Source of the DNA: an uncultured Actinomycetes bacterium
Lineage (GTDB): Bacteria > Actinomycetota > Actinomycetes > Nanopelagicales > Nanopelagicaceae
Length of the DNA stretch: 32,918 nt
NCBI GenBank assembly: GCA_903825945.1
Contig: CAIKCJ010000045.1
Coordinates: 1-32,918, forward strand
Direction: 5' to 3'
The notes under the pieces are model-generated. The model searched no databases and was not told the origin of the DNA. It saw nothing but the letters and a program-made list of their open reading frames with translations. Below, in pieces: positions 7,567 through 16,060 of the stretch. Position numbers and translations under genes: made by a program. How positions within the stretch are numbered: position 1 is the stretch's first letter; each line of letters starts with the position of its first letter.

Positions 7567-8098
7567 GAGTTGGGGTCGCAGCGGCGTTGAGCTTCTGATC
7601 ATGCTCTTGCCTCGGAAGTAATTCACTCGAGAGCTCGCCGGCATGGATTAAACCGATCTTCCAAGCGCTTAATCGTGCTAGGGCGCGATCGTAGGAGCCG
7701 CCACCTTGCCCCATTCGGGTTCCACTGCGATCTACTCGAAGAGATGGAACGATCACGCAATCAATCTGACTCTCATCAGCCATAGCGTCGCCAATTGGCT
7801 CAAGAACCTTCCCATTTTTTCGAAGCCTGTGTGTCGAACCAGACCACTGGACCCACTCAAGATCCTTATCTGGAAGCATGCGTGGCAGAACTAAAACTTT
7901 TCCGGCCGCGAGAAGCTCCTCATTGAGATCATCTGTCCGAGGCTCGTATTCGTATGCGATGTATGTTGCAATCATCTGGGCACTCTGAAATTCGCTGGTT
8001 TGTGCGACGTGCAACCAGGATTCTTCTGTAAAGCGCAGTGCGCGGTCAGCTCGGAACTCCTTGCGGAGTTTATTTTTTGCGTCCGACTGGTTGCTCAC
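7538..8098 (-). CDS. 5-formyltetrahydrofolate cyclo-ligase
   Basis: The enzyme converts 5-formyl-THF plus ATP to 5,10-methenyl-THF and so recovers stored folate. The 186-residue length fits, and the diagnostic C-terminal motif GTRMGQGGGSYDRAL (about 126-140) is present, with the N-terminal basic KNKLRKEFRADRA. The start is GTG at 8098, six bases after TAGGCT (8110-8105), suggesting a leaderless message. It is divergent from the MoeA-like gene. In many Actinobacteria this gene is followed by galU and then glp; galU is absent here. Confidence 0.93.
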   Translation of the reverse strand: MSNQSDAKNKLRKEFRADRALRFTEESWLHVAQTSEFQSAQMIATYIAYEYEPRTDDLNEELLAAGKVLVLPRMLPDKDLEWVQWSGSTHRLRKNGKVLEPIGDAMADESQIDCVIVPSLRVDRSGTRMGQGGGSYDRALARLSAWKIGLIHAGELSSELLPRQEHDQKLNAAATPTLITRFYPEH

Positions 8099-8104
8099 AT
8101 CGTT

Positions 8105-8110
8105 AGCCTA
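8105..8110 (-). promoter_or_regulatory. -10 box TAGGCT for the cyclo-ligase gene
   Basis: TAGGCT ends six bases before the GTG start at 8098 on the minus strand; no Shine-Dalgarno sequence is present. Confidence 0.5.
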
Positions 8111-8155
8111 ATTTATGAGGAGCGATCAATGCGAGCTATTACTAGGCACGCCAAG

Positions 8156-8161
8156 TAGTGT
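8156..8161 (+). promoter_or_regulatory. -10 box TAGTGT for the MoeA-like gene
   Basis: TAGTGT ends six bases before the ATG at 8168, the same geometry as at other first genes in the window. Confidence 0.5.
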
Positions 8162-8167
8162 TCAACT

Positions 8168-9136
8168 ATGAATGTGGAAGTTGTTGCACCCCAAGTAAGC
8201 GGCAATGCCGCATCTGTTTCTGCTATTTCGGTCTCAGCCTTGGCAGAAGCACTCCTTGAGATTGCTCGCCCACTAGAAGCCTTCGATATGCCACTTCTCG
8301 ACGCACACGGTGCGACCTTGGCCGAGGATATTTTTGCCGGCGAACGATTGGTACTTCGCAAGGGATCTCGTATTCGTTCCACCCAGATTGGATTAGCAGC
8401 ATCGATCGGTCTTTCTCGTCTGCCAACCCAGCCGCACCCACGAGTCGTGGTGATCTCAGCTGGAGATGATCTAGTTGAGCCCGGTCATCCGTTGGTAAGC
8501 GATGAGGAAGAGTTTGAGACTAATTCTTGGCTGCTGACTACAGCGGTCAAAGAAGCTGGCGCGGTGGGTTATCGAGTTCACACAATTCCCGAAAATCATG
8601 CCCAGCTCAAAGCGATCATTGAAGACCAGCTAGTGCGGGCCGACTTGATGGTTATTAGCGGTGAAAGTCACGATGGCTCTGTCGAGTTAATCGAAGCCGT
8701 TCTGCGCGAGATGGGGAGCATTACCAGCGTTATTCCATCACTTGAGGGCAGCTCGCGCCATAACTTCGGCACGATTGGTGAGGATAAGGTCCCAGTTCTC
8801 ACGCTTCCTGGAGATACCGTTTCTGCCTTCCTTTCATGCGAACTCTTTATTCGCCCCATGATTAGGCGCATGTTGGGAGCCTCCAGCATCTATCGCCCCA
8901 CCATCAAGGCGAGGATTACTTCCAATGTGGAATCTCCGATCGGGGAGACTTCCCTCATCAGGGCCACGTTATCGGATGCTAATGAAAATGGCGCTCGCAC
9001 AGTCACGCCGCTCTCGCATCAAGGGGAGATCTTTACCCTCTCTGATGCACATGCACTCATTGCAATTCCAGCAGATTCACCCGGAGCCCTCGTAGGCGAA
9101 GCGGTTGATGTGCTTGTGTTGGATCGAATCAGTTAG
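8168..9136 (+). CDS. Reduced MoeA/gephyrin-like protein (Glp type), probably non-catalytic
   Basis: The protein matches molybdopterin molybdotransferase MoeA but has only 322 residues where about 400 are usual. After DAHGATLAEDIFAGERLVLRKG (about 45-66) the chain runs directly into IRSTQIGLAASIGL. The segment that in MoeA carries domain II and its conserved acidic motifs is therefore missing. The MPT-binding domain is recognisable (SAGDDLVEPG 97-106, FETNSWLL), but the GGxSxGxxD motif reads SGESHDGS (164-171) and LPGNP reads LPGDT (213-217). Catalysis of molybdate insertion is therefore unlikely. The next genes are a RimJ-type acetyltransferase and a SepX/GlpR-like membrane protein. In Corynebacterium and Streptomyces this cluster encodes a gephyrin-like FtsZ-binding protein and its membrane receptor. 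I infer a cell-division scaffold. Confidence 0.8.
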   Translation: MNVEVVAPQVSGNAASVSAISVSALAEALLEIARPLEAFDMPLLDAHGATLAEDIFAGERLVLRKGSRIRSTQIGLAASIGLSRLPTQPHPRVVVISAGDDLVEPGHPLVSDEEEFETNSWLLTTAVKEAGAVGYRVHTIPENHAQLKAIIEDQLVRADLMVISGESHDGSVELIEAVLREMGSITSVIPSLEGSSRHNFGTIGEDKVPVLTLPGDTVSAFLSCELFIRPMIRRMLGASSIYRPTIKARITSNVESPIGETSLIRATLSDANENGARTVTPLSHQGEIFTLSDAHALIAIPADSPGALVGEAVDVLVLDRIS

Positions 9137-9148
9137 CGCAGCCACACG

Positions 9149-9721
9149 ATGCGCGAAGGCTGGCCTATAAAGATCACGGATCGTGAAATAACGCTTCGAC
9201 CTTTGCGCTACCGCGATAAAGCGCGATGGGATCGAGTTCGAGCAGCCAACGCACAGTGGCTCGCACCGTGGGAAGCGACTAGACCACCTATAGATCCCGA
9301 CCAACTCCTCCCAACTTTTTACGGAATGGTGAGCCATCTCAACCGCCAAGCGCGCCAAGGTCGAGGGCTCGCTTTCGGAATTTGGATCCAGGTTGATGGA
9401 GTGGATTACTTAGCTGGCCAAATCACTTTGGGTGGAATCGTGATGGGCGCTTACCGTGGTGCGCATATCGGTTATTGGATCGATCAACGATTTGCGAGTA
9501 AGGGATATGTCACCCGAGCAGTCCGCGCGCTAACAGAGTTCGCTTTCACGGATCTGAAATTACATCGAATCGAAATCAATCTTCGTCCAGAGAATGCTGC
9601 ATCGGCTCGAGTCGCCCAGAAAAGTGGATATGTTTTTGAGGGAGTGCGTCCTCGCTTTTTACATATCGCAGGAGAATGGCGCGACCACCTGACGTACGTC
9701 GCAGAAAACCCTAATCTTTAA
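9149..9721 (+). CDS. GNAT acetyltransferase, RimJ/RimL type
   Basis: A 190-residue GNAT-fold protein with the RimJ/RimL-like elements ITLRPLRYRDKARW, the acetyl-CoA loop region YWIDQRFASKGYVTRAVRAL (motif A, about 112-131), and HRIEINLRPENAASARVAQK with SGYVFEG (about 143-172). The family acetylates N-termini of ribosomal or other proteins; the target here is unknown. The start is 12 bases after the Glp-like stop, so it is in the same operon. It sits between glp-like and sepX-like genes, an arrangement conserved in Actinobacteria, which raises the possibility that it modifies a division protein. That is inference. Confidence 0.9.
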   Translation: MREGWPIKITDREITLRPLRYRDKARWDRVRAANAQWLAPWEATRPPIDPDQLLPTFYGMVSHLNRQARQGRGLAFGIWIQVDGVDYLAGQITLGGIVMGAYRGAHIGYWIDQRFASKGYVTRAVRALTEFAFTDLKLHRIEINLRPENAASARVAQKSGYVFEGVRPRFLHIAGEWRDHLTYVAENPNL

Positions 9722-9781
9722 GTTGAGAGTTCGCTAGGCTCAAAATGCGCTCAAATCCACCGATTTAACCCATATCTGACC

Positions 9782-9787
9782 TACAGT
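9782..9787 (+). promoter_or_regulatory. -10 box TACAGT for the SepX-like gene
   Basis: TACAGT ends eight bases before the ATG at 9796. Despite its place behind the acetyltransferase gene, the SepX-like gene could therefore have its own start of transcription. Confidence 0.4.
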
Positions 9788-9795
9788 TTCATTCC

Positions 9796-10563
9796 ATGGC
9801 CTCGGGTTTGATTTATCTCATCATCCTCATGATGTGGGGTGCCTACTTTGTTCCTCGCTGGATGTCACAACATGACACTACGTCGGGTCGAGCAACTGCG
9901 CGTTACAAGAGTGCAATGAAAGTAGTTGCATCAACTCCAAATATTCCAGAAGCAATTGATCCAGATAAAAAACTTCGAGAACTGCGCAAGCGCCAAACAA
10001 TTACAACGTCACTTCTGCTTCTCACTTTTACTGTTGCAATCAGTGCGCTTGCCGGAATTCTTCCACTTGCGATCACTCTCGTTCCACTTACTGCGACAGC
10101 AATTTATTTTGTACATATTCGCCGGCAAGTAGTTGCTGCACAATTAAAGAAGCGTCGCCTCAAGGCGCTGGCACAAATTAGCGCAGCAGAAGTTAAGCGC
10201 GATCCTTCAGCTCGTATCTCGCTCTCACCACGCGGTTATGTTGCAGGTACGCAATCAACAGATCATTGGATTCCACTATCAGAGCGCGTAGAGTCTCAAT
10301 CCATCACAATCATTCCGCGTGAAGATTCATTTGCACCAATTACAGCTGCAACCTGGTCACCAGTAGCAGTGCCACGACCTACATACACAACTGCTCCGAA
10401 AGCAATTCACTCCCAACGCACAATTGACCTCACAGTGCCTGGTGCATGGAGCGCAGAACAAGAGCGTATTGCAGCTCTTGAAACTCAATCACGTGATGAG
10501 ATCTTTGATCAGGAGTTAGCCGAGCAAGCAGCGGTAATTCGCGATCAAGCCGCCAACCAATAA
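9796..10563 (+). CDS. SepX/GlpR-like membrane protein, probable cell-division factor
   Basis: The N-terminus MASGLIYLIILMMWGAYFVP followed by RW matches the signature of actinobacterial SepX/GlpR proteins: one helix at 4-20, then basic residues and ARYKSAMKVV. Two further helices lie at about 70-88 and 90-108, followed by a basic juxtamembrane stretch (IRRQVVAAQLKKRRLK) and a polar cytoplasmic tail of about 140 residues. Family members act in division septum function in Streptomyces and as the receptor for the gephyrin-like Glp in Corynebacterium. The Glp-like and RimJ-like genes directly upstream make the assignment strong. The tail ends in an acidic, coiled-coil-like region (QERIAALETQSRDEIFDQEL). 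It converges with pmt, 21 bases apart. Confidence 0.8.
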   Translation: MASGLIYLIILMMWGAYFVPRWMSQHDTTSGRATARYKSAMKVVASTPNIPEAIDPDKKLRELRKRQTITTSLLLLTFTVAISALAGILPLAITLVPLTATAIYFVHIRRQVVAAQLKKRRLKALAQISAAEVKRDPSARISLSPRGYVAGTQSTDHWIPLSERVESQSITIIPREDSFAPITAATWSPVAVPRPTYTTAPKAIHSQRTIDLTVPGAWSAEQERIAALETQSRDEIFDQELAEQAAVIRDQAANQ

Positions 10564-10584
10564 CTGGAATAAATAGTCTGTGGT

Positions 10585-11907
10585 TTAAATCCAGGATGGA
10601 AACCACATCATGGATGACCAGTGAGAGTATGAAGTAATTCCTCCGGTAAAGAGCGGGAAAAAGTACAAGAAATTAACTGCGATAGCACCTATAAACAGCC
10701 ACGAAGCGACTCTCCGTCTCCTTGAGCTATAGCCAAATCTGTCAGGCTCTAAGAATTTAGAGAGTGCATAAACAATGATGAGAACGATAAATGGTTCAAA
10801 AGCAATGACATAAAAAGTAAAGACTGTGCGCTTTTGCCATTGAAACCAAGGCAGATATCCAGCAGCGAGTGAGAGCAGCAACAGCCCACTCTGCCACTCA
10901 CGTCGCGCAATCCAGTATCCAAAGGTAATCGCGATTGCGATAACGCCGGACCACCAGAGCAGTGGCGTGCCTAGTGCCAGCACTTCCTGCGAACACTTTG
11001 TGGCACCACATGTTGATGGCTCTTGGTAAAAGAACGCAGTGGGGCGACCCATGATCAGCCAACTCCATGGATTAGCAGAGTAGGTGTGGGGAGTAGTCAG
11101 ATGCGTATGGAAATTAAGAATCTCACCTTGGTAGTGCCACCACGACTTTAGAATATTTTTGCTCCAGCTCCGATCCCAACCGTTGGAGTTAGCAAACCAT
11201 CCAATCCATGAAACTACATAAACTGAGATTGGGAGAATAATATATTGTGAGAGTCGCAGCAGTAGTTTCTCTTTGATAGTCTGCTTTGCTGGTTTGTCTA
11301 CTTCCATCGCTCGATTGGTGCGGTAATCGACGTAGAGTGTGAAAAGTAAGTAGGCAAGAAGATAATAAACACCGCTCCACTTTGTGGCAGCTGCTAGACC
11401 TAAACTCCCTCCGGCGTACCAATGCGATGATCGCAGCAAGAAGAAGAATCCGAGCAAGGTGAAGAACATGAGAAAAATATCGAGTAGTGCAGTGCGCGAC
11501 ATAACTAAGTGGATGCCATCACTGAGTGTGAGAATTCCGGCAGCCAGACTTAAGAAGTAATTATTGAATAATCGCTTGGCCACATAAAAAATTAGAACGA
11601 CTGATGCGCTACCCACTAGTGCAGCACTGATTCGCCAGCCAAACTCGTGATATCCAAAGAGCTTGATTCCAGCGGCAATCATCCACTTGCCAATGGGGGG
11701 ATGAACAATGAATTGTGCGGCGCCGGTCTTTGGGTCTAGCTCGACTCCATGGTGGAGCAAGGAGTTGGCATTCTGCGCGTAATAGACCTCATCAAAGACA
11801 AAGCCCTTGGGGTACTGCAGGTGCCAGACGCGAAAAATCAGTGCGATGAGGCCCAGGGTTGCGGCGCTAAGCCGATCGCGGAGCAGTGTGCTGATCTGGG
11901 CTGTCAC
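10585..11907 (-). CDS. pmt: Protein O-mannosyltransferase
   Basis: A 440-residue GT-C glycosyltransferase of the PMT family that transfers mannose from polyprenyl-phosphate-mannose to Ser/Thr of secreted proteins in the membrane. Visible features are the catalytic Asp-Glu in FVFDEVYYAQNA (about 37-48), VHPPIGKW, DGIHLVMSRTALLDIFLMFF, AAATKWSG, and many hydrophobic helices. A C-terminal helix block ends in YSHWSSMMWFPSWI. The start is GTG, six bases after TACGCT (11919-11914). It is divergent from rsmI with 32 bases between starts, an arrangement common in Actinobacteria. The exported DMFase-like, CopC-like and small secreted proteins in this window are possible substrates only by guess. Confidence 0.93.
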   Translation of the reverse strand: MTAQISTLLRDRLSAATLGLIALIFRVWHLQYPKGFVFDEVYYAQNANSLLHHGVELDPKTGAAQFIVHPPIGKWMIAAGIKLFGYHEFGWRISAALVGSASVVLIFYVAKRLFNNYFLSLAAGILTLSDGIHLVMSRTALLDIFLMFFTLLGFFFLLRSSHWYAGGSLGLAAATKWSGVYYLLAYLLFTLYVDYRTNRAMEVDKPAKQTIKEKLLLRLSQYIILPISVYVVSWIGWFANSNGWDRSWSKNILKSWWHYQGEILNFHTHLTTPHTYSANPWSWLIMGRPTAFFYQEPSTCGATKCSQEVLALGTPLLWWSGVIAIAITFGYWIARREWQSGLLLLSLAAGYLPWFQWQKRTVFTFYVIAFEPFIVLIIVYALSKFLEPDRFGYSSRRRRVASWLFIGAIAVNFLYFFPLFTGGITSYSHWSSMMWFPSWI

Positions 11908-11913
11908 GGGTAA

Positions 11914-11919
11914 AGCGTA
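11914..11919 (-). promoter_or_regulatory. -10 box TACGCT for pmt
   Basis: TACGCT ends six bases before the GTG start at 11907 on the minus strand. Confidence 0.45.
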
Positions 11920-11939
11920 AAGCCTGCGAGAATAAGGCG

Positions 11940-12773
11940 GTGTTGATACTGGCTTGCGCCCCTCTCGGTAATCCCGGCGATGCGACCGATCGCCTCAAGA
12001 GAGCGCTGGTCGATGCCAAATATATTGCTGCAGAAGATTCCAGAAAGCTCTCCCGCCTTGCCCATGATCTGGGCGTGGTCTACACGGCCAAGGTGATCTC
12101 ATATTTCGAGGGCAACGAGGTGGCGCGCCTAGAGCAGCTGACCGAGATATTGCTCTCTGGTGATGATCTGTTAGTCATTACCGATGCTGGAGCCCCAGGA
12201 GTCAGCGACCCCGGTTACCGCCTGATTCGAGCCGCGCTGGCCAATTCGATTGATATCGCAGTTCTGCCCGGTCCAAGCGCTGTGACAACTGCCCTTCTGC
12301 TCTCTGGGCTACCTAGTGATCGATTCTGCTTTGAGGGATTCCCACCACGAACTGGCGGTGCACGAAAGAGCTGGTTTGAAGAACTAGCTCAAGAATCACG
12401 CACAATGATTTTCTTCGAGGCGCCTCATCGACTTAAAGAATCACTCCTTGATGCAGCCGAAGTATTTGGAGCAGATCGACCCGCTGCGATTTGTCGCGAA
12501 ATGACAAAGACCTACGAAGAGACAGTGCGTGGAACTCTCGCCGAACTATTGGCGTGGAGTGAAAGCAAAGAAATATTGGGCGAAATTACATTGGTCATCG
12601 GCGGATTTGATCGAAGCTCCCATACGTACTCGCAGGAAGATTTGGTTGGGTTGGTAGCCGCGCGTGAAAGCGCTGGCGAGGCTCGAAAAGATGCAATTGC
12701 GTCGATCGCCAAAGAGTTAAACCTGCCTAAGCGCCAAGTCTTTGACGCGGTCGTTGCCCTCAAGAATCGGTAG
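11940..12773 (+). CDS. rsmI: 16S rRNA (cytidine-2'-O)-methyltransferase
   Basis: RsmI methylates C1402 of 16S rRNA with SAM. The 277-residue protein has the tetrapyrrole-methylase fold, with an N-terminal LGNPGDATDRLKRAL, EDSRKLSRL, the glycine-rich ITDAGAPGVSDPGYRLI, LPGPSAVTTALLLSGLPSDR and FCFEGFPPR, all in the standard order. The start is a GTG, placing LACAPLGNPGD where the family usually has LAATPIGN. No Shine-Dalgarno is evident. It lies back to back with pmt. Its stop codon lies inside the TAGGAT box that precedes metG. Confidence 0.94.
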   Translation: MLILACAPLGNPGDATDRLKRALVDAKYIAAEDSRKLSRLAHDLGVVYTAKVISYFEGNEVARLEQLTEILLSGDDLLVITDAGAPGVSDPGYRLIRAALANSIDIAVLPGPSAVTTALLLSGLPSDRFCFEGFPPRTGGARKSWFEELAQESRTMIFFEAPHRLKESLLDAAEVFGADRPAAICREMTKTYEETVRGTLAELLAWSESKEILGEITLVIGGFDRSSHTYSQEDLVGLVAARESAGEARKDAIASIAKELNLPKRQVFDAVVALKNR

Positions 12774-12776
12774 GAT
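12771..12776 (+). promoter_or_regulatory. -10 box TAGGAT for metG
   Basis: TAGGAT ends six bases before the metG ATG, and its first three bases are also the rsmI stop codon. Confidence 0.45.
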
Positions 12777-12782
12777 TTAGGT

Positions 12783-14342
12783 ATGAGCGCTAAGACTTTC
12801 TACTTAACGACGCCGATTTACTATGTAAATGATGCGCCACATATCGGCCATGCCTACACAACTGTCGCTGGAGATGTGCTGACTCGTTGGCACCGTCAGC
12901 GCGGTGAGAACGTCTGGTTCCTTACCGGCACAGATGAGCATGGCGAGAAGGTCCTCAACACCGCTACAGCGAACGGTGTCTCGCCTCAGAACTGGTGCGA
13001 CAACTTAGTCGAGAACAAGTGGAAGCCAGTTTGGAAAGCTCTCAATATTGCCAACGATGATTTCATTCGCACCACCGAACCTCGCCATATGGAGCGAGTG
13101 CAACGTTTTATGCAGCAACTCAAAGACGCAGGCCATGTCTATGCAGGCAAATTTGAAGGCCCTTATTGCGTTGGCTGCGAAGAGTTCAAACTCCCTGGAG
13201 ACCTGGTTGAAGGAAATTGCAAAGTCCATGGCAAGCCATGTGCGATGCTCTCTGAAGATAACTGGTTCTTTAAGCTCTCGGCATTTGTTCCTGCACTTCT
13301 TGAGCACTACAAGAAGAACCCTGAGGCCTGCCAACCTGAGAGCGCTCGCAATGAAGTAGTTGCCTTCCTTGAAAGCGGGGTGCGCGATCTCTCGATCTCT
13401 CGCTCATCATTTGATTGGGGCATTCCAGTTCCGTGGGATACCGATCAAGTAATTTATGTCTGGTTTGATGCTTTGCTCAATTACGCAACGGCAATTGGTC
13501 TGGGCGATGATCCGGATTCGCAAGGCGGCAAAAAGTTTGCGCAGACCTGGCCAGCAGATGTACACCTAGTCGGTAAAGATATTTTGCGATTCCACGCGGT
13601 GATCTGGCCTGCGATGTTGATGGCAGCAGGGCTTCCTGTGCCAGGAAAAGTATTTGCGCACGGTTGGTTGCTTGTTGGTGGCGAGAAGATGAGCAAATCC
13701 AAGCTCACCGGTATTGCGCCGGAGACAATCACCGATCACTTTGGAGTAGATGCGTTCCGTTATTACTTCTTGCGCGCAATTCCATTTGGCAGCGATGGCT
13801 CTTTCTCTTGGGAAGATATGGGCGCCCGTTACACCTCAGAGCTCGCTAATGACTTTGGCAACCTAGCTTCGCGCTTGATCGCAATGATCGAAAAATATTG
13901 TGAAGGCGTAATTCCTGCTGTTGCACGCGATGAAAACTTGGCCACTATGTTGGAATCAACTGTGTCGAGTGCGGATTCGATGATGTGCGCCCTTGATTTC
14001 CAGGGTGGAATCGCAGCAATCATGGATTTCTGCAAGCGAGTCAATGGCTATGTCACAGAACAAGAGCCATGGGCGATGGCTAAAGATCCTGCCAACAAGG
14101 CTGCGCTCGAAGCTGTTTTGTACAACACGGCAGAAGCTATCCGAGCACTTGCAGTACTTCTTCATCCAGTAATGCCACAGACGACACAGTTCTTGTGGGA
14201 GTCACTCGGTGCACAAGCAACACTCGGTGATATTTCTACACAACATATTTCAGCGGTGAGTGCGTGGGGTCAACTTCCTTCCGGTTCTCGAGTCACTAAG
14301 GGTGCGGTCCTCTTCCCACGTTTGGAAGAGAAGCCAGAATAA
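12783..14342 (+). CDS. metG: Methionyl-tRNA synthetase
   Basis: A class I aminoacyl-tRNA synthetase that charges tRNA-Met. The 519-residue protein has the HIGH motif in NDAPHIGHAYTT (about 14-25), a knuckle with CVGCEEF and a second cysteine pair in GNCKVHGKPC (about 128-150), and the KMSKS motif in GGEKMSKSKLTG (about 300-311). A helical anticodon-binding domain follows. There is no C-terminal tRNA-binding extension, normal for the short type. The stop is immediately followed by the tatD ATG, so tatD is co-transcribed. Confidence 0.97.
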   Translation: MSAKTFYLTTPIYYVNDAPHIGHAYTTVAGDVLTRWHRQRGENVWFLTGTDEHGEKVLNTATANGVSPQNWCDNLVENKWKPVWKALNIANDDFIRTTEPRHMERVQRFMQQLKDAGHVYAGKFEGPYCVGCEEFKLPGDLVEGNCKVHGKPCAMLSEDNWFFKLSAFVPALLEHYKKNPEACQPESARNEVVAFLESGVRDLSISRSSFDWGIPVPWDTDQVIYVWFDALLNYATAIGLGDDPDSQGGKKFAQTWPADVHLVGKDILRFHAVIWPAMLMAAGLPVPGKVFAHGWLLVGGEKMSKSKLTGIAPETITDHFGVDAFRYYFLRAIPFGSDGSFSWEDMGARYTSELANDFGNLASRLIAMIEKYCEGVIPAVARDENLATMLESTVSSADSMMCALDFQGGIAAIMDFCKRVNGYVTEQEPWAMAKDPANKAALEAVLYNTAEAIRALAVLLHPVMPQTTQFLWESLGAQATLGDISTQHISAVSAWGQLPSGSRVTKGAVLFPRLEEKPE

Positions 14343-15218
14343 ATGTCCATCAATCCTGAGACAGTAAGCAGGCATGGACTCAAAGAAGAACGAGTTCAGG
14401 CGCCTCTGCCAGAGCCACTTTCTCGTCCGTGTATTGATGTGCATGCGCACATGGAGCTGATCGCGATGAGCGAGCCCGATGCTCCTGAAGTTTTGGCAAT
14501 CTTGGATCAGGCTAAAAGCGTTGGTATCGATCGAGTAGTGCAAGTCGGATATTCAGCAGAGCAATCGGCTTGGGGAGTGCGCTGCGCTGAGAGTTTTCCA
14601 GGCCGCGTCCTTGCTGCTGTAGCACTTCATCCCAATGAAGCGCCGGTTGTTGCAGACCTAGAAGCAGAGCTCGCAATTATTGAAGAGCTTGCCAAGCATC
14701 CACGCGTGCGTGCAATTGGTGAGACCGGTCTTGATTTCTTTCGTACCGAACCCGATCTACGCGATAAGCAGCTGTATTCTTTTAAGCGACATATTGCACT
14801 AGCCAAATCAGTTAACAAGGCGCTGGTTATCCACGATCGGGATTCTCACCGAGAAGTTCTAGACACCTTGCTTGAGGTGGGCGCTCCTAATACCGTTATT
14901 TTTCACTGCTATTCGGGTGATGCCGAGATGGCTCGCGAATGTGTTGCGGCTGGGTACATCCTCTCGTTCTCCGGAACGGTCACATTTAAAAATGCACCAG
15001 CGCTCCGTGAGGCGGTCGGGCTAGTTCCCATCGAGCAACTGTTGATCGAAACTGATTCGCCTTTTCTTGCCCCAATGCCACATCGTGGTTCACTCAATAC
15101 TCCAGCACAAGTTGCCAATGTGATCCGCTTTGTTGCAGATGTACGTGGCGAGAGTGTGGATTACCTCTGCGATAAAGTCACAGAAAACGCGCTTCGCTTA
15201 TTTGGAAGTTTTGATTAA
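14343..15218 (+). CDS. tatD: TatD-family metal-dependent hydrolase (DNase)
   Basis: TatD proteins are TIM-barrel metallohydrolases with 3'-5' exonuclease activity. The 291-residue protein shows the metal ligands in DVHAHME (about 34-40), Glu in IGETGLDFFR, His in VIHDRDSH, His in FHCYSGD and Asp in IETDSPFLAP, in the expected order. About 30 residues precede the first motif, slightly longer than in E. coli. The ATG follows the metG stop with no gap, and the TAA stop shares one base with the rsmA ATG (TAATG), a coupled chain usual for Actinobacteria. Confidence 0.93.
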   Translation: MSINPETVSRHGLKEERVQAPLPEPLSRPCIDVHAHMELIAMSEPDAPEVLAILDQAKSVGIDRVVQVGYSAEQSAWGVRCAESFPGRVLAAVALHPNEAPVVADLEAELAIIEELAKHPRVRAIGETGLDFFRTEPDLRDKQLYSFKRHIALAKSVNKALVIHDRDSHREVLDTLLEVGAPNTVIFHCYSGDAEMARECVAAGYILSFSGTVTFKNAPALREAVGLVPIEQLLIETDSPFLAPMPHRGSLNTPAQVANVIRFVADVRGESVDYLCDKVTENALRLFGSFD

Positions 15219-16060
15219 TGTCCACACTCTTGGGCGCAGCCCAGATTCGTGAGATAGCAGCTCGCATTGGAGTTACTCCAACAAAGAAACTTGGACAAAA
15301 TTTCGTTGTCGATGCCAACACTTGTCGTCGCATCGTAAAGATTGCTGACGTAGGTAGCGATGATGTCGCCCTAGAGATTGGCCCTGGGCTTGGTTCACTT
15401 ACTCTGGCGATGCTCGAGATTGCCCAGCACGTAGTAGCTGTAGAGATTGATTCACGATTGGCGCAGGAGCTTGCGAATACTGTCGTAACAAATGGATTTG
15501 ATTCCTCCGCGCTCACCGTCGTCAATGAAGATGCGATGAATACGAAGTCATTGCCGATTGATCCCACTGTTTTGGTTGCAAACCTGCCCTACAACATCTC
15601 CGTTCCGGTCCTTCTCCATTTCATGGAGAAGTTCCCAACACTTCGTTCTGGTGTGGTGATGGTGCAGAGCGAAGTCGCAGATCGCTTAGTTGCCAAACCC
15701 GGCACCAAGAATTATGGCTCTCCGTCAGTAAAGGCGACATGGTGGGCCGATATGAGTCCCGCAGGTGGAGTCGGGCGTTCGATTTTCTGGCCTGTTCCAA
15801 ATGTAGATTCTTCTTTGGTGAAATTTGTCAGGCATGCACCGGCGGGCGATGAGGCCACTCGCATACGCGTATTCGAAGTGATTGACGCTGCTTTTGCGCA
15901 ACGTCGCAAGATGTTACGAAGCGCCCTGAGCGAACTCTTTTCACGGCGCGGCCTCAAGGCCGAGGAGTGCATTGCTCGTGCAGGCATTGATCCCACCGCG
16001 CGCGGTGAGGTGCTCGTGTTGAGCGAATTTATGCAGATTGCGAATACGCTGACTCCATGA
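15218..16060 (+). CDS. rsmA: 16S rRNA dimethyladenosine transferase
   Basis: RsmA (KsgA) dimethylates A1518 and A1519 of 16S rRNA late in 30S assembly. The 280-residue protein has the N-terminal KKLGQNFVVDANTCRRIV, the SAM motif ALEIGPGLGSLTLAML (about 47-62), and the catalytic NLPYNISVPVLLHFM (about 120-134). The C-terminal AFAQRRKMLRSALSEL is also present. Both start and stop overlap neighbouring genes (one base with tatD, four bases ATGA with ispE). Confidence 0.96.
   Translation: MSTLLGAAQIREIAARIGVTPTKKLGQNFVVDANTCRRIVKIADVGSDDVALEIGPGLGSLTLAMLEIAQHVVAVEIDSRLAQELANTVVTNGFDSSALTVVNEDAMNTKSLPIDPTVLVANLPYNISVPVLLHFMEKFPTLRSGVVMVQSEVADRLVAKPGTKNYGSPSVKATWWADMSPAGGVGRSIFWPVPNVDSSLVKFVRHAPAGDEATRIRVFEVIDAAFAQRRKMLRSALSELFSRRGLKAEECIARAGIDPTARGEVLVLSEFMQIANTLTP

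Noticed and set aside
15178-15567. 129-residue minus-strand ORF across the tatD-rsmA junction
   Set aside because: It covers the coupled tatD/rsmA boundary and conserved SAM-binding codons; it is a shadow frame.
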